Source: an uncultured Collinsella sp.
GTDB taxonomy: Bacteria; Actinomycetota; Coriobacteriia; Coriobacteriales; Coriobacteriaceae
Direction of reading: 5' to 3'
Length of the DNA: 9,232 bases
NCBI GenBank assembly: GCA_902467875.1
Contig: CABQWP010000071.1
Location: forward strand, 1 to 9,232
Shown: positions 1 through 5,755 of the stretch, one piece after another
How the letters are laid out: every line of letters begins with the position of its first letter
Numbering within the stretch: position 1 is the stretch's first letter
Made by a program: the position numbers and the translations under genes
Notes under the pieces: generated by a model
Database searches by the model: none
Seen by the model: only the letters and a program-made list of their open reading frames with translations
Told to the model about the DNA's origin: nothing

Positions 1-1526
1 AGCACCATGCCAAACTGCTGCCGTAGCTCGCCGCGGTCCATGCGGCTCGTATCCACGCCGTCGAGCGTAATACGCCCGCCGTCAATCTCGTAGAAGCGCA
101 TGAGCAGGTTGATGAGCGTCGTCTTGCCCGCGCCCGTGGTTCCCACCACGGCAATCTTCTGGCCCGGCTCGGCGGTAAACGACACGTCGTGCATAAGCGG
201 CTTGTCGGGCGAATAACCAAAGCGCACGTGCTCAAAGGAGACGCGACCCTCAACGCGACCCGGCAGCTTGGCGGCCTCGTCCGGCAGCGGATCGGCCTCC
301 ATCTCGGGCTCATCGAGCAGGTCGAACACGCGCTCCGCACTCGCCAACGCGCTCTGCAGCGAGTTGAAGGTAAACGACAGCTGCGTCATGGGTTCGGACG
401 CCTCGTAGATAAACTGGAAGAACGCCTGGAACACGCCGACGGTCATGTGACCGGCAACCAGCATGCTGCAGCCCACCAGCGCGATCACGATCTGCGCCAA
501 ACGGCCGATAAAGCGCACCGCAGGGCCGACGGCATTGATCATAAAGTCGGCCTTGGCACTCACGCGTGCCAGCTCGCCCGAGGCCTGGTGCACCTCGGCA
601 GAACTTTGGCGTTCGCGGTTAAACGCGCGGATCACCAGACGGCCCGAATAGCCTTCCTCGACCGCACTCGTAATCTTGGACACCCACTCCTGGCGCTCGC
701 CCGTCACATCGTGTGTGCGGCGCGAGACGACCTTCGTCACCAGCAGCGACAGTGCCGTAAAGAACAGAAAGACGAGCGTAAGCTGCACGCTGAACACGAA
801 CATCACGCTCACAGCACCAACAACCGTGCCGATCGACACGAGCAGCTGCAGCAATCCGCGCTGCATGCTCTCGGACATCTTGTCCAGGTCGTTGGTCGCG
901 CGGCTGACGACCTCGCCGGGACGATGCGCGTCAAAATAGGCGAGCGGCAGACGGTTGAGCTTTTGCGCGATGCGGTTGCGCAGGCGCAGATTGAGACGCT
1001 CAGCGACGCTCGACATCAAAAAGCTCTGGAGCGCATAGAACGAGGCAGCGGCAGTCCAGATCATAAAGTAGACGAAAATGGTCTTGCCGCAGTTCTCCCA
1101 GGTGATGCTGAAAGTGGTGTCGTTGGCAAACGCCACCTGAATGTGGCCCCACAGCTCATCGATCACGCGGGCGCTATATGCCGGCGCGGCGGTGTTAAAG
1201 ATGACATAGAACACAATGCTCGCGAACACGATATAGAAGCGCCAATGGTCGCCGGCAGCCTCACTCCACAGGCGGCGCACCGTCGCCCAGGTATCCCGAG
1301 GCGTCTCGTCCTCGTCTTCGTCGTCCACGTCGCGCATACGCTCTGCCTCGGCGCGGGCGCGCTCGTCCTCGGCACGTTCGTTTTCCTCGTAGAGCGCTTG
1401 GCGGCGAGCCTCGCGCTCCGCCGCCTTGGCGGCTTCGTCCAGGTCGGGCGCGACGCCCGTCTCCTCGACTGTCTCTACAACCGCAGCGCCATCGACGATG
1501 CCCTGCTTCTTGAGCTCCTCGGTCAT
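1..1526 (-). CDS. ABC exporter half-transporter, TM288/BmrD-like subunit (C-terminus cut by window edge)
   Basis: Fused membrane/ATPase ABC exporter subunit; 508 codons are visible and the rest lies beyond the left edge. Residues 1-78 form a very charged, Ala/Glu/Arg-rich leader of coiled-coil character ending in an acidic cluster around 67-75. The membrane domain follows (about 95-395), then the ATPase domain with Walker A GTTGAGKTT at 462-470. The sequence ends at the Q-loop, so the signature and Walker B are not seen. Start ATG at 1526 follows SD GGGAGGTGAG (1531-1540), which lies inside the last codons of the upstream exporter gene; its stop (TAG) is one base away, implying translational coupling. 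The extended N-terminus and second position in the operon match BmrD/LmrD/TM288 subunits, which carry the canonical catalytic glutamate; that residue cannot be checked here. The substrate is unknown; multidrug export is inferred from the family. Confidence 0.93.
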   Translation of the reverse strand, partial: MTEELKKQGIVDGAAVVETVEETGVAPDLDEAAKAAEREARRQALYEENERAEDERARAEAERMRDVDDEDEDETPRDTWATVRRLWSEAAGDHWRFYIVFASIVFYVIFNTAAPAYSARVIDELWGHIQVAFANDTTFSITWENCGKTIFVYFMIWTAAASFYALQSFLMSSVAERLNLRLRNRIAQKLNRLPLAYFDAHRPGEVVSRATNDLDKMSESMQRGLLQLLVSIGTVVGAVSVMFVFSVQLTLVFLFFTALSLLVTKVVSRRTHDVTGERQEWVSKITSAVEEGYSGRLVIRAFNRERQSSAEVHQASGELARVSAKADFMINAVGPAVRFIGRLAQIVIALVGCSMLVAGHMTVGVFQAFFQFIYEASEPMTQLSFTFNSLQSALASAERVFDLLDEPEMEADPLPDEAAKLPGRVEGRVSFEHVRFGYSPDKPLMHDVSFTAEPGQKIAVVGTTGAGKTTLINLLMRFYEIDGGRITLDGVDTSRMDRGELRQQFGMV

Positions 1527-1527
1527 G

Positions 1528-3264
1528 CTACTCACCTCCCTTCATCTGCGATTCCGCGATTGCGCGGTACACCTCGCAGGTTTCCATGAGCTCGTCGTGC
1601 GTGCCTAGGCCCACGATCTCGCCGTCTTTGAGCACCACGATCTGATCGGCATGCAAAATAGTCGAGATGCGCTGGGCGATGATGAGCACCGCGGCATCGC
1701 ACGTCTCGTCCTGCAGCGCATGGCGCAGTGCCGCATCGGTCTTAAAGTCCAGGGCCGAAAAACTGTCGTCGAAGATATATAGATCGGCATGCTTCATGAG
1801 TGCGCGGGCAATCGCCAGGCGCTGGCGCTGACCACCCGAGAAGTTCGTGCCGCCCTGGGCCACCGGCGTATCGAGCCCCTGGGGCTGGTCGAGCACAAAG
1901 GTGCTCTGGGCAACCTCCAGCGCATGGAGCATGTCAGCCTCAGTCGCGTCTTCGTTGCCAAAGCGCAGGTTGCTCGCCACCGTACCCGAGAACAGCCATG
2001 CCTTCTGCGGCACATAGGCGATACGCCCGCGGATGTCGTCTTGCGAAAGGTCGCGCAGATCGATGCCATTCAGGCGAATGGCGCCCTTCGTGGCATCGTG
2101 GAAGCGAAGCAAGAGCTTGGCCACCGTCGACTTGCCCGAACCCGTCGAGCCTACAATCGCCGTGGTCTGGCTACGGCGACAGGCAAAGCTCAGGTCGCAC
2201 AGGGTATCCTCGTCGGCATCGTCAAAACGGAACGACATGTGGTCGAACACGGCCACCGCGTCGGCACCGTCAACAGACTCCGCCGCGCACGTGTCCAGCG
2301 TGCGCTTGCCGTCCACGATGCTCGGCTCAATCTCCAACACCTGCTGCGCACGGTTCAGGCATGCGGCGGCGCGTGGGAGCGTCAGAATCACCATCTGCGC
2401 CGTCATCACAAAGAACAGGATCAGGATCGCGTACTCCAGCACGGCCGAGATGCTACCGATTTGCATGGCGTGGACGCCCACGCGGTTGCCGCCCACCCAC
2501 AGCACCGCCACCTCGGCGATATTCATCAAAAAGAAGCTGGAGCTGTCGAGACCCACAAACAGGTGGTTGACCTTGATGGCATTGGCCGCGTAATCGCTAA
2601 ACACCTCGTCCAGGCGCTGCTCCTCGTGGCGCTCCTTGTTAAATGCGCGGATGACGCGCACGCCCACGATGTTCTCGCGCAGCACCACGTTCATGCGGTC
2701 GATAAAGCTCTGCAGGCGCATAAAGATCGGCGCGGCGTTGGCAACGGTAAAGACCGCCGCCACCAGCACGATCGCAACCACCACGCCCAGCAGCGTACCC
2801 ATGGCGGGATCGATGAACCAAGCAAAAATGATGCCTGCCACGGCCAAGAACGGCACCGGCAGCACCAGCTGAATCGTCTGAAGGACAGCTTGCTGAATCA
2901 CGTTGATGTCGTTGAGCGAGCGCGTGATCATCGAACCCGTGCCAAAGCGCTCAAAGTCGCTGGCGGACAGCTCGAGCGACTTGTCGTACACGGCATTGCG
3001 GATATCGCAGGCCACGTTGGCGGCCAGGCGCGCCGAAAGATAGCAGCCCAGCACCGTGCCGCCGCTGGCCATGCCGGTCGCGATAAGCATGTACAGGCCG
3101 TTGCGTAATATATAGTCGACATCACCCGTGGTAATACCGGTGTTGACCATGTTCGCCAGCATCGTGGGAACCAACAGCGTACCGACGTTATCTATCAGCA
3201 CCGCAAACAGCGTCACCGCAATCAGACCGCGGTACGGCCTCATAAACCTCATTAAGAGTCGCAT
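1528..3264 (-). CDS. ABC exporter half-transporter, TM287/BmrC-like subunit with degenerate ATPase site
   Basis: 578-aa ABC exporter subunit, typical length for the short half of a heterodimer. The six-helix membrane domain spans about 10-300. The ATPase domain has Walker A GSTGSGKST (372-380), Q-loop Gln420, signature FSGGQ (475-479), Walker B LYIFDD (495-500), D-loop SALD (503-506) and a switch motif AQRIST. Asp500 replaces the catalytic Glu and Gln531 replaces the switch His. From knowledge of the family, these paired changes mark the degenerate-site subunit of heterodimeric exporters such as TM287/288, so this protein most likely pairs with the next gene. Start ATG 3264 has a GAGGGG-type SD a few bases upstream and overlaps the marR stop by 13 bp, so the genes are co-transcribed and probably coupled. 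Expected location is the cytoplasmic membrane, exporting hydrophobic compounds; the actual substrate is unknown. Confidence 0.95.
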   Translation of the reverse strand: MRLLMRFMRPYRGLIAVTLFAVLIDNVGTLLVPTMLANMVNTGITTGDVDYILRNGLYMLIATGMASGGTVLGCYLSARLAANVACDIRNAVYDKSLELSASDFERFGTGSMITRSLNDINVIQQAVLQTIQLVLPVPFLAVAGIIFAWFIDPAMGTLLGVVVAIVLVAAVFTVANAAPIFMRLQSFIDRMNVVLRENIVGVRVIRAFNKERHEEQRLDEVFSDYAANAIKVNHLFVGLDSSSFFLMNIAEVAVLWVGGNRVGVHAMQIGSISAVLEYAILILFFVMTAQMVILTLPRAAACLNRAQQVLEIEPSIVDGKRTLDTCAAESVDGADAVAVFDHMSFRFDDADEDTLCDLSFACRRSQTTAIVGSTGSGKSTVAKLLLRFHDATKGAIRLNGIDLRDLSQDDIRGRIAYVPQKAWLFSGTVASNLRFGNEDATEADMLHALEVAQSTFVLDQPQGLDTPVAQGGTNFSGGQRQRLAIARALMKHADLYIFDDSFSALDFKTDAALRHALQDETCDAAVLIIAQRISTILHADQIVVLKDGEIVGLGTHDELMETCEVYRAIAESQMKGGE

Positions 3265-3752
3265 GCGTCCCCCTCGCCCTTATCGTCAGTCTCGTTCTCG
3301 GCGGCCACTTGCCGTTTAAATGCCTCGCACTCTTCGTTAAGAACATGGGAGAACTTACCGACCAAGCGCATGATCTCGCACTGTTCCCACGGCTCGAGCG
3401 CCTCGAATGCCTGTTGCTCGGCTTTTTGCGCCGGCAACGCGTAGCGCTTGGCAAACCGCACGCCTTCTTCGGTCAGTCGTACAACCTTGTTTTTACGACT
3501 GCCCTCGGCAAACTCCAACGTCGCAAGCCCTCGCGCCCTAAGCGTTTTAATCGCCGAATTGATGGTCTGTTTGCTGTAGAACCATTCACTCGTCAGCCGA
3601 CTCACGGCAACGCTTCCGCCCGCTGCACTCGTGTCGACGAGCATCCAGTAGGCGCAGTCCGAAAGGCCGCAGGCGCGCGAGAACTCCGAATAGATATGGT
3701 CGAGTCCATTGAGCAACCGATCGAAGTCGACCAGCGTAACCGCACTATTCAT
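3252..3752 (-). CDS. MarR-family winged-helix transcriptional regulator
   Basis: 166-aa protein with MarR layout: N-terminal dimerisation helices (about 5-40), a winged helix-turn-helix in the middle (recognition helix about 58-75, SKQTINSAIKTLRARGL; wing about 80-93 with GSRKNKVVRLT), and C-terminal helices (98-150) that would complete the dimer interface. The tail (151-166) is acidic and probably disordered. It is first gene of an operon with the two ABC exporter halves and its stop overlaps the first exporter start by 13 bp. This is the standard arrangement of a local repressor relieved by an exporter substrate. Five cysteines (28, 33, 125, 142, 164) are present, but nothing shows redox sensing. 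A promoter and repeated operator-like sites lie directly upstream. The SD before ATG 3752 is weak (GGTGGG). The family call is secure; the ligand is unknown. Confidence 0.92.
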   Translation of the reverse strand: MNSAVTLVDFDRLLNGLDHIYSEFSRACGLSDCAYWMLVDTSAAGGSVAVSRLTSEWFYSKQTINSAIKTLRARGLATLEFAEGSRKNKVVRLTEEGVRFAKRYALPAQKAEQQAFEALEPWEQCEIMRLVGKFSHVLNEECEAFKRQVAAENETDDKGEGDACDS

Positions 3753-3770
3753 CTATCCCACCGTTCAATT

Positions 3771-3819
3771 GTCCGATTTTTGACCAATTATGTGTCTCTA
3801 GATTAGTCCGAGTTTTGAC
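3771..3819. promoter_or_regulatory. Two direct copies of a 14-bp motif: candidate MarR operators
   Basis: GTCCGATTTTTGAC (3771-3784) and GTCCGAGTTTTGAC (3806-3819) match at 13 of 14 positions and start 35 bp apart. Each has GTC/GAC ends, giving partial twofold symmetry. The second copy sits wholly inside the -35/-10 spacer of the marR promoter; the first lies in the predicted 5' leader. That placement is what autorepression by the MarR protein would need. Repetition and position are seen directly; binding by this MarR protein is inferred. Confidence 0.55.
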
Positions 3820-3828
3820 TATCGTCAA
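3800..3828 (-). promoter_or_regulatory. Promoter of the marR-ABC exporter operon
   Basis: On the minus strand TTGACG (3823-3828) and TAATCT (3800-3805) are separated by exactly 17 bp (3806-3822). This is a near-consensus housekeeping promoter, 5/6 at -35 and 4/6 at -10. The predicted transcription start is near 3793, giving a leader of about 40 nt before the marR ATG at 3752. The -35 also forms one arm of the perfect dyad TTGAC-tatc-GTCAA (3815-3828). Confidence 0.65.
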
Positions 3829-3871
3829 CAGGCTCTCCGCAAATGCGTGCATTTTTACGGCCTATCGGCAG

Positions 3872-3907
3872 AAAAAGACCGCCGGCGCGGGGGCGGCGCC
3901 AGCGGTC
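3872..3907 (-). terminator. Rho-independent terminator of the 96-aa gene
   Basis: Read on the minus strand, GACCGC and GGCGC pair with GCGCC and GCGGTC across one mismatch (hairpin 3877-3907), with a 7-nt C-rich loop, followed at once by five T (3872-3876). It begins 26 bp after the stop of the 96-aa gene, ending that transcript before the marR promoter. The stem is GC-rich and the tract is correctly placed. Confidence 0.85.
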
Positions 3908-3933
3908 ACGTGAAAATCGAGTTTTATTGCCTG

Positions 3934-4224
3934 TTAAGCGGCGACGGCCTCATAGACCGTAGCGCCCGAGAAGCTGTCATGCAGGCTCTTGCCGGCAATC
4001 CACGGCAGCTCGACGACCTCGCAGACCGTGTTGACCAGCTCGGAGCAGTCAGTAAAGTGGCCCTTGTCGTTGAGGGCCTCGCAATCCTGAACACGCCAAT
4101 AGCCATCGGTGTGCGTGATGTAGTACTCGTGGTCGTTGATCGACACGAAAGCGCGCGTCTTGGAACGCAGCAGCTTCAGAAATCCTTCGAAGTCGGTCTC
4201 GACGACATCTCCAGCCTGGAACAT
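3934..4224 (-). CDS. Hypothetical 96-aa acidic protein
   Basis: I do not recognise this family. The start is ATG 4224, chosen because it follows the strong SD AGGAGGT (4231-4237) with a 6-nt gap; a 12-residue longer reading to 4260 would begin upstream of the SD and has none of its own. The product is small, acidic, without signal peptide or membrane span, so probably cytoplasmic. It opens with a hydrophobic/acidic segment (FQAGDVVETDFEGFL), has an aromatic-rich middle (DHEYYITHTDGYWRV, 31-45) suggesting beta strands, and three cysteines (48, 60, 68) not in a metal-binding spacing. It is a single-gene unit with its own terminator, divergent from the nitroreductase gene. A small hairpin GCGCC-accac-GGCGC (4244-4258) lies just upstream of the SD. 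That it is a real gene is supported by SD, promoter-like region and terminator. Confidence 0.75.
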   Translation of the reverse strand: MFQAGDVVETDFEGFLKLLRSKTRAFVSINDHEYYITHTDGYWRVQDCEALNDKGHFTDCSELVNTVCEVVELPWIAGKSLHDSFSGATVYEAVAA

Positions 4225-4259
4225 GATGTTACCTCCTGGCCCGGCGCCACCACGGCGCA

Positions 4260-4288
4260 TTGATAAACGTTGGTACTCCTTTAGTAAA
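4260..4288 (-). promoter_or_regulatory. Possible promoter of the 96-aa gene
   Basis: On the minus strand TTTACT (4283-4288) and TATCAA (4260-4265) lie 17 bp apart; each matches 4 of 6 consensus bases. The predicted start near 4253 gives a leader of roughly 29 nt ending at the SD and ATG 4224. Weak hexamers but good geometry, and the element lies inside a larger dyad. Confidence 0.35.
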
Positions 4289-4298
4289 ACCTTTATCA
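4261..4298. repeat. 38-bp hyphenated dyad in the divergent 96-aa gene / nitroreductase spacer
   Basis: TGATAAACGTT (4261-4271) and AACCTTTATCA (4288-4298) are inverted repeats matching at 10 of 11 positions. Nested between them on almost the same centre is a perfect TACT-ccttt-AGTA (4274-4286). A related string GATAAAACGTTT occurs at 4352-4363. It overlaps the weak promoter assigned to the 96-aa gene, so an operator is the likeliest role. The rest of the spacer 4225-4518 shows no convincing gene. Confidence 0.5.
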
Positions 4299-4378
4299 GA
4301 GGTTATGCGTTCGTCATTTAGGCAAGTGGTAAAAAACCGCAGGGTAGACGGGATAAAACGTTTAACCATCCCATTGGT

Positions 4379-4407
4379 TTGTCACATTCTGAAGGTACTT
4401 TTATGCA
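4379..4407 (+). promoter_or_regulatory. Weak candidate promoter for the nitroreductase gene
   Basis: TTGTCA (4379-4384, 5/6 of the -35 consensus) is followed after 17 bp by TATGCA (4402-4407), only 3/6 of the -10 consensus. It is the best pairing I can find upstream of the gene, and would give a leader of about 100 nt. Low confidence. Confidence 0.25.
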
Positions 4408-4518
4408 AACCTACTTTCCCAATTGGAATCTATCCTTTTGGCCGGGCAATTGACCGTCTATCGTTTGAGCCCGACGGGTATGAACGGGACATCTGCAACG
4501 CCACCGCAAGGAGACACC

Positions 4519-5040
4519 ATGGAGACTATCGAAGCACTCATTCACCGTCGCAGCTGCCGCAACTACAGCGATCGTCCCGTCGAGGCTGAAAAGCTTGCAC
4601 GTATTATCGAAGCCGGCCAATATGCACCGAGCGGCATGGGCCGCCAGCCGGTGACATTTGTCGCCGTCACCGACCCCGCGACCGTCGAGCGTCTCTCACA
4701 GCTCAACGCCCAGGTCATGGGCAGCAACAGCGACCCCTTCTACGGTGCCAAGACCGTTGTGGTGGTGCTGGTTGACCGCAGCGTGCCCACCCATCTGGAA
4801 GACGGCTCGCTCGCCATGGGCAACTTGCTCAACGCCGCCTATGCACTGGGTGTCGATTCGTGCTGGATTCACCGCGCGCATGAGGTCTTTGACTCGCCCG
4901 AGGGCCTGGAGCTGTTGGCCAGCTGGGGCCTGCCCGCCGACGGCAGCCTGCGCGGTGTCGGTAACTGCATTTTGGGCTACGCCGAGGACACGCTACCCGA
5001 GGCAAAGCCGCGCCGCGACAACGTGGTGTACGTTAGGTAG
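4519..5040 (+). CDS. Nitroreductase-family flavoprotein (FMN-dependent oxidoreductase)
   Basis: 173-aa protein of the nitroreductase fold, which uses FMN and NAD(P)H to reduce nitro groups, quinones or similar acceptors in the cytoplasm. FMN-binding features are visible: HRRSCRNY near the N-terminus (Arg10, Arg11, Ser12, Arg14 in the phosphate-binding position), APSGMGRQP (36-44), the helix DGSLAMGNLLNAA (95-107) that packs at the dimer and flavin site, and the terminal strand ILGYAED (151-157). The length is at the short end of the family, with no ferredoxin or other added domain. Start ATG 4519 was chosen for SD AGGAG (4509-4513, 5-nt gap) and because the nitroreductase homology begins right there. 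In-frame TTG 4423 and ATG 4480 would add residues with no SD and no resemblance. It is monocistronic and convergent with the gene at 5096. The true substrate cannot be read from the sequence. Confidence 0.92.
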   Translation: METIEALIHRRSCRNYSDRPVEAEKLARIIEAGQYAPSGMGRQPVTFVAVTDPATVERLSQLNAQVMGSNSDPFYGAKTVVVVLVDRSVPTHLEDGSLAMGNLLNAAYALGVDSCWIHRAHEVFDSPEGLELLASWGLPADGSLRGVGNCILGYAEDTLPEAKPRRDNVVYVR

Positions 5041-5057
5041 CGCAGGAGTGTCCCAAA

Positions 5058-5092
5058 CTGCCGGCAGAAAAGGAACGTCCCCTTCTGCCGGC
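5058..5092. repeat. Hairpin repeat between convergent genes (GGGAC-GTTC loop family)
   Basis: GCCGGCAGAA (5060-5069) and TTCTGCCGGC (5083-5092) form a perfect 10-bp stem with a 13-nt loop. On the minus strand the loop reads GGGGACGTTCCTT. The left arm is also part of a perfect palindrome CTGCCGGCAG (5058-5067), and a second GGGAC string lies just outside on the minus strand (TGGGACACTCC, 5044-5054). The stem begins 3 nt after the stop of the 191-aa gene and ends 19 nt after the nitroreductase stop, so it could end transcription from either side, although neither flank has a proper T-run. Its design matches the element at 9168-9204. Confidence 0.7.
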
Positions 5093-5095
5093 AAG

Positions 5096-5671
5096 CTATG
5101 TTGATATTTGAGTTGTCGTCGCTTCGCTTGTCTGGGTCGTTTCGGCGTCGTCGCCTTGCTTGTCTTCGTCCTTTTGCACATCGGCGATGGTGGAGGCCGC
5201 CGCAACGATACCGCGCTGGGGCGCGACGCTCGTCTGGGCCTGAGCGCCCTCGACAACTTCTGTACCTACATGCGCGAGCTCGGGCGATTTAAACATTGCG
5301 TCCAAGTTGGCGCCACCGCCGGCATATCCGAGCGCAGCGAGCGCGATGACGATCACTGCAACGGCGGCCACGATCGGCACGTAGCGATGCCAGCCGGCGG
5401 GATTGAGCCCGCTGCGGCGAGCCGCCCCGCGGCTGATGTAGCCGAGCGTTCCGTCGTGCTTGAGCTTTGAGCCCACCACGCGTTTGCGGCCCCACAGCGA
5501 GGACTCTGCCTGCATTGCCAAGCGGGCGCTTGCCGAAGGATAGCCGTATTTAGTGCGCTTGAACGAGCCATCAAACCCCGAGGCGTGTTTGCCCCACGTC
5601 ACCGATGTTGTGCGTCGGTTGACCGGCGCGGCACTCCGCCTTCTGCGGCTCGGTTTTGAAGTCTCAGCCAT
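5096..5671 (-). CDS. Hypothetical single-span membrane protein, 191 aa
   Basis: I do not recognise this family. The N-terminal 95 residues are strongly basic (RRRR at 9-12 and many Lys/Arg) and low in acidic residues, so probably cytoplasmic. One hydrophobic segment at about 98-117 (YVPIVAAVAVIVIALAALGY) is the only membrane span. The 70-residue C-terminal part is acidic and Thr/Gln/Ala-rich, looks disordered, and by the positive-inside rule faces outward. No enzyme motif or cleavable signal is visible. Start ATG 5671 is preceded by GAGGG only 3 nt away, a tight spacing; an upstream in-frame ATG at 5725 would fall at or before the candidate promoter's start point and adds 18 residues of no character. 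The stop is followed by the 5058-5092 hairpin. It follows the Fis-HTH regulator gene by 84 bp on the same strand; co-transcription is possible but it seems to have its own promoter. Confidence 0.75.
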   Translation of the reverse strand: MAETSKPSRRRRSAAPVNRRTTSVTWGKHASGFDGSFKRTKYGYPSASARLAMQAESSLWGRKRVVGSKLKHDGTLGYISRGAARRSGLNPAGWHRYVPIVAAVAVIVIALAALGYAGGGANLDAMFKSPELAHVGTEVVEGAQAQTSVAPQRGIVAAASTIADVQKDEDKQGDDAETTQTSEATTTQIST

Positions 5672-5715
5672 ATGCCCTCGCACGCCGTAACCAAATCGAA
5701 ACAATAACGCTTTGG

Positions 5716-5744
5716 ACTGTAGCACACGCGTCGCGTGCGGTCAC
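5716..5744 (-). promoter_or_regulatory. Candidate promoter of the 191-aa membrane protein, with palindrome in the spacer
   Basis: On the minus strand GTGACC (5739-5744, 4/6) and TACAGT (5716-5721, 4/6, with an upstream TGC giving an extended -10) are separated by 17 bp. That spacer (5722-5738) is exactly a palindromic unit with GCACGCG and CGTGTGC arms around a 3-nt centre (one G-T mismatch). The same hairpin lies 17 bp after the stop of the upstream regulator gene but lacks a T-run, so an operator or spacer element fits better than a terminator. Confidence 0.35.
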
Positions 5745-5755
5745 GGGCGCCTCGC

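Noticed and set aside
189..3108. Long plus-strand open frames (189-1589, 1789-3108) opposite the ABC genes
   Set aside because: Composition is rich in His/Arg/Gln/Ala, no SD, no family features; they mirror clear ABC exporter genes on the minus strand.
4450..4484. TTGACC ... TATGAA as a nitroreductase promoter
   Set aside because: The spacing is 23 bp, far outside the workable range.
4423..4518. Upstream TTG 4423 or ATG 4480 start of the nitroreductase
   Set aside because: Neither has an SD; ATG 4519 has AGGAG at a 5-nt gap and the conserved RRSxR motif begins shortly after it.
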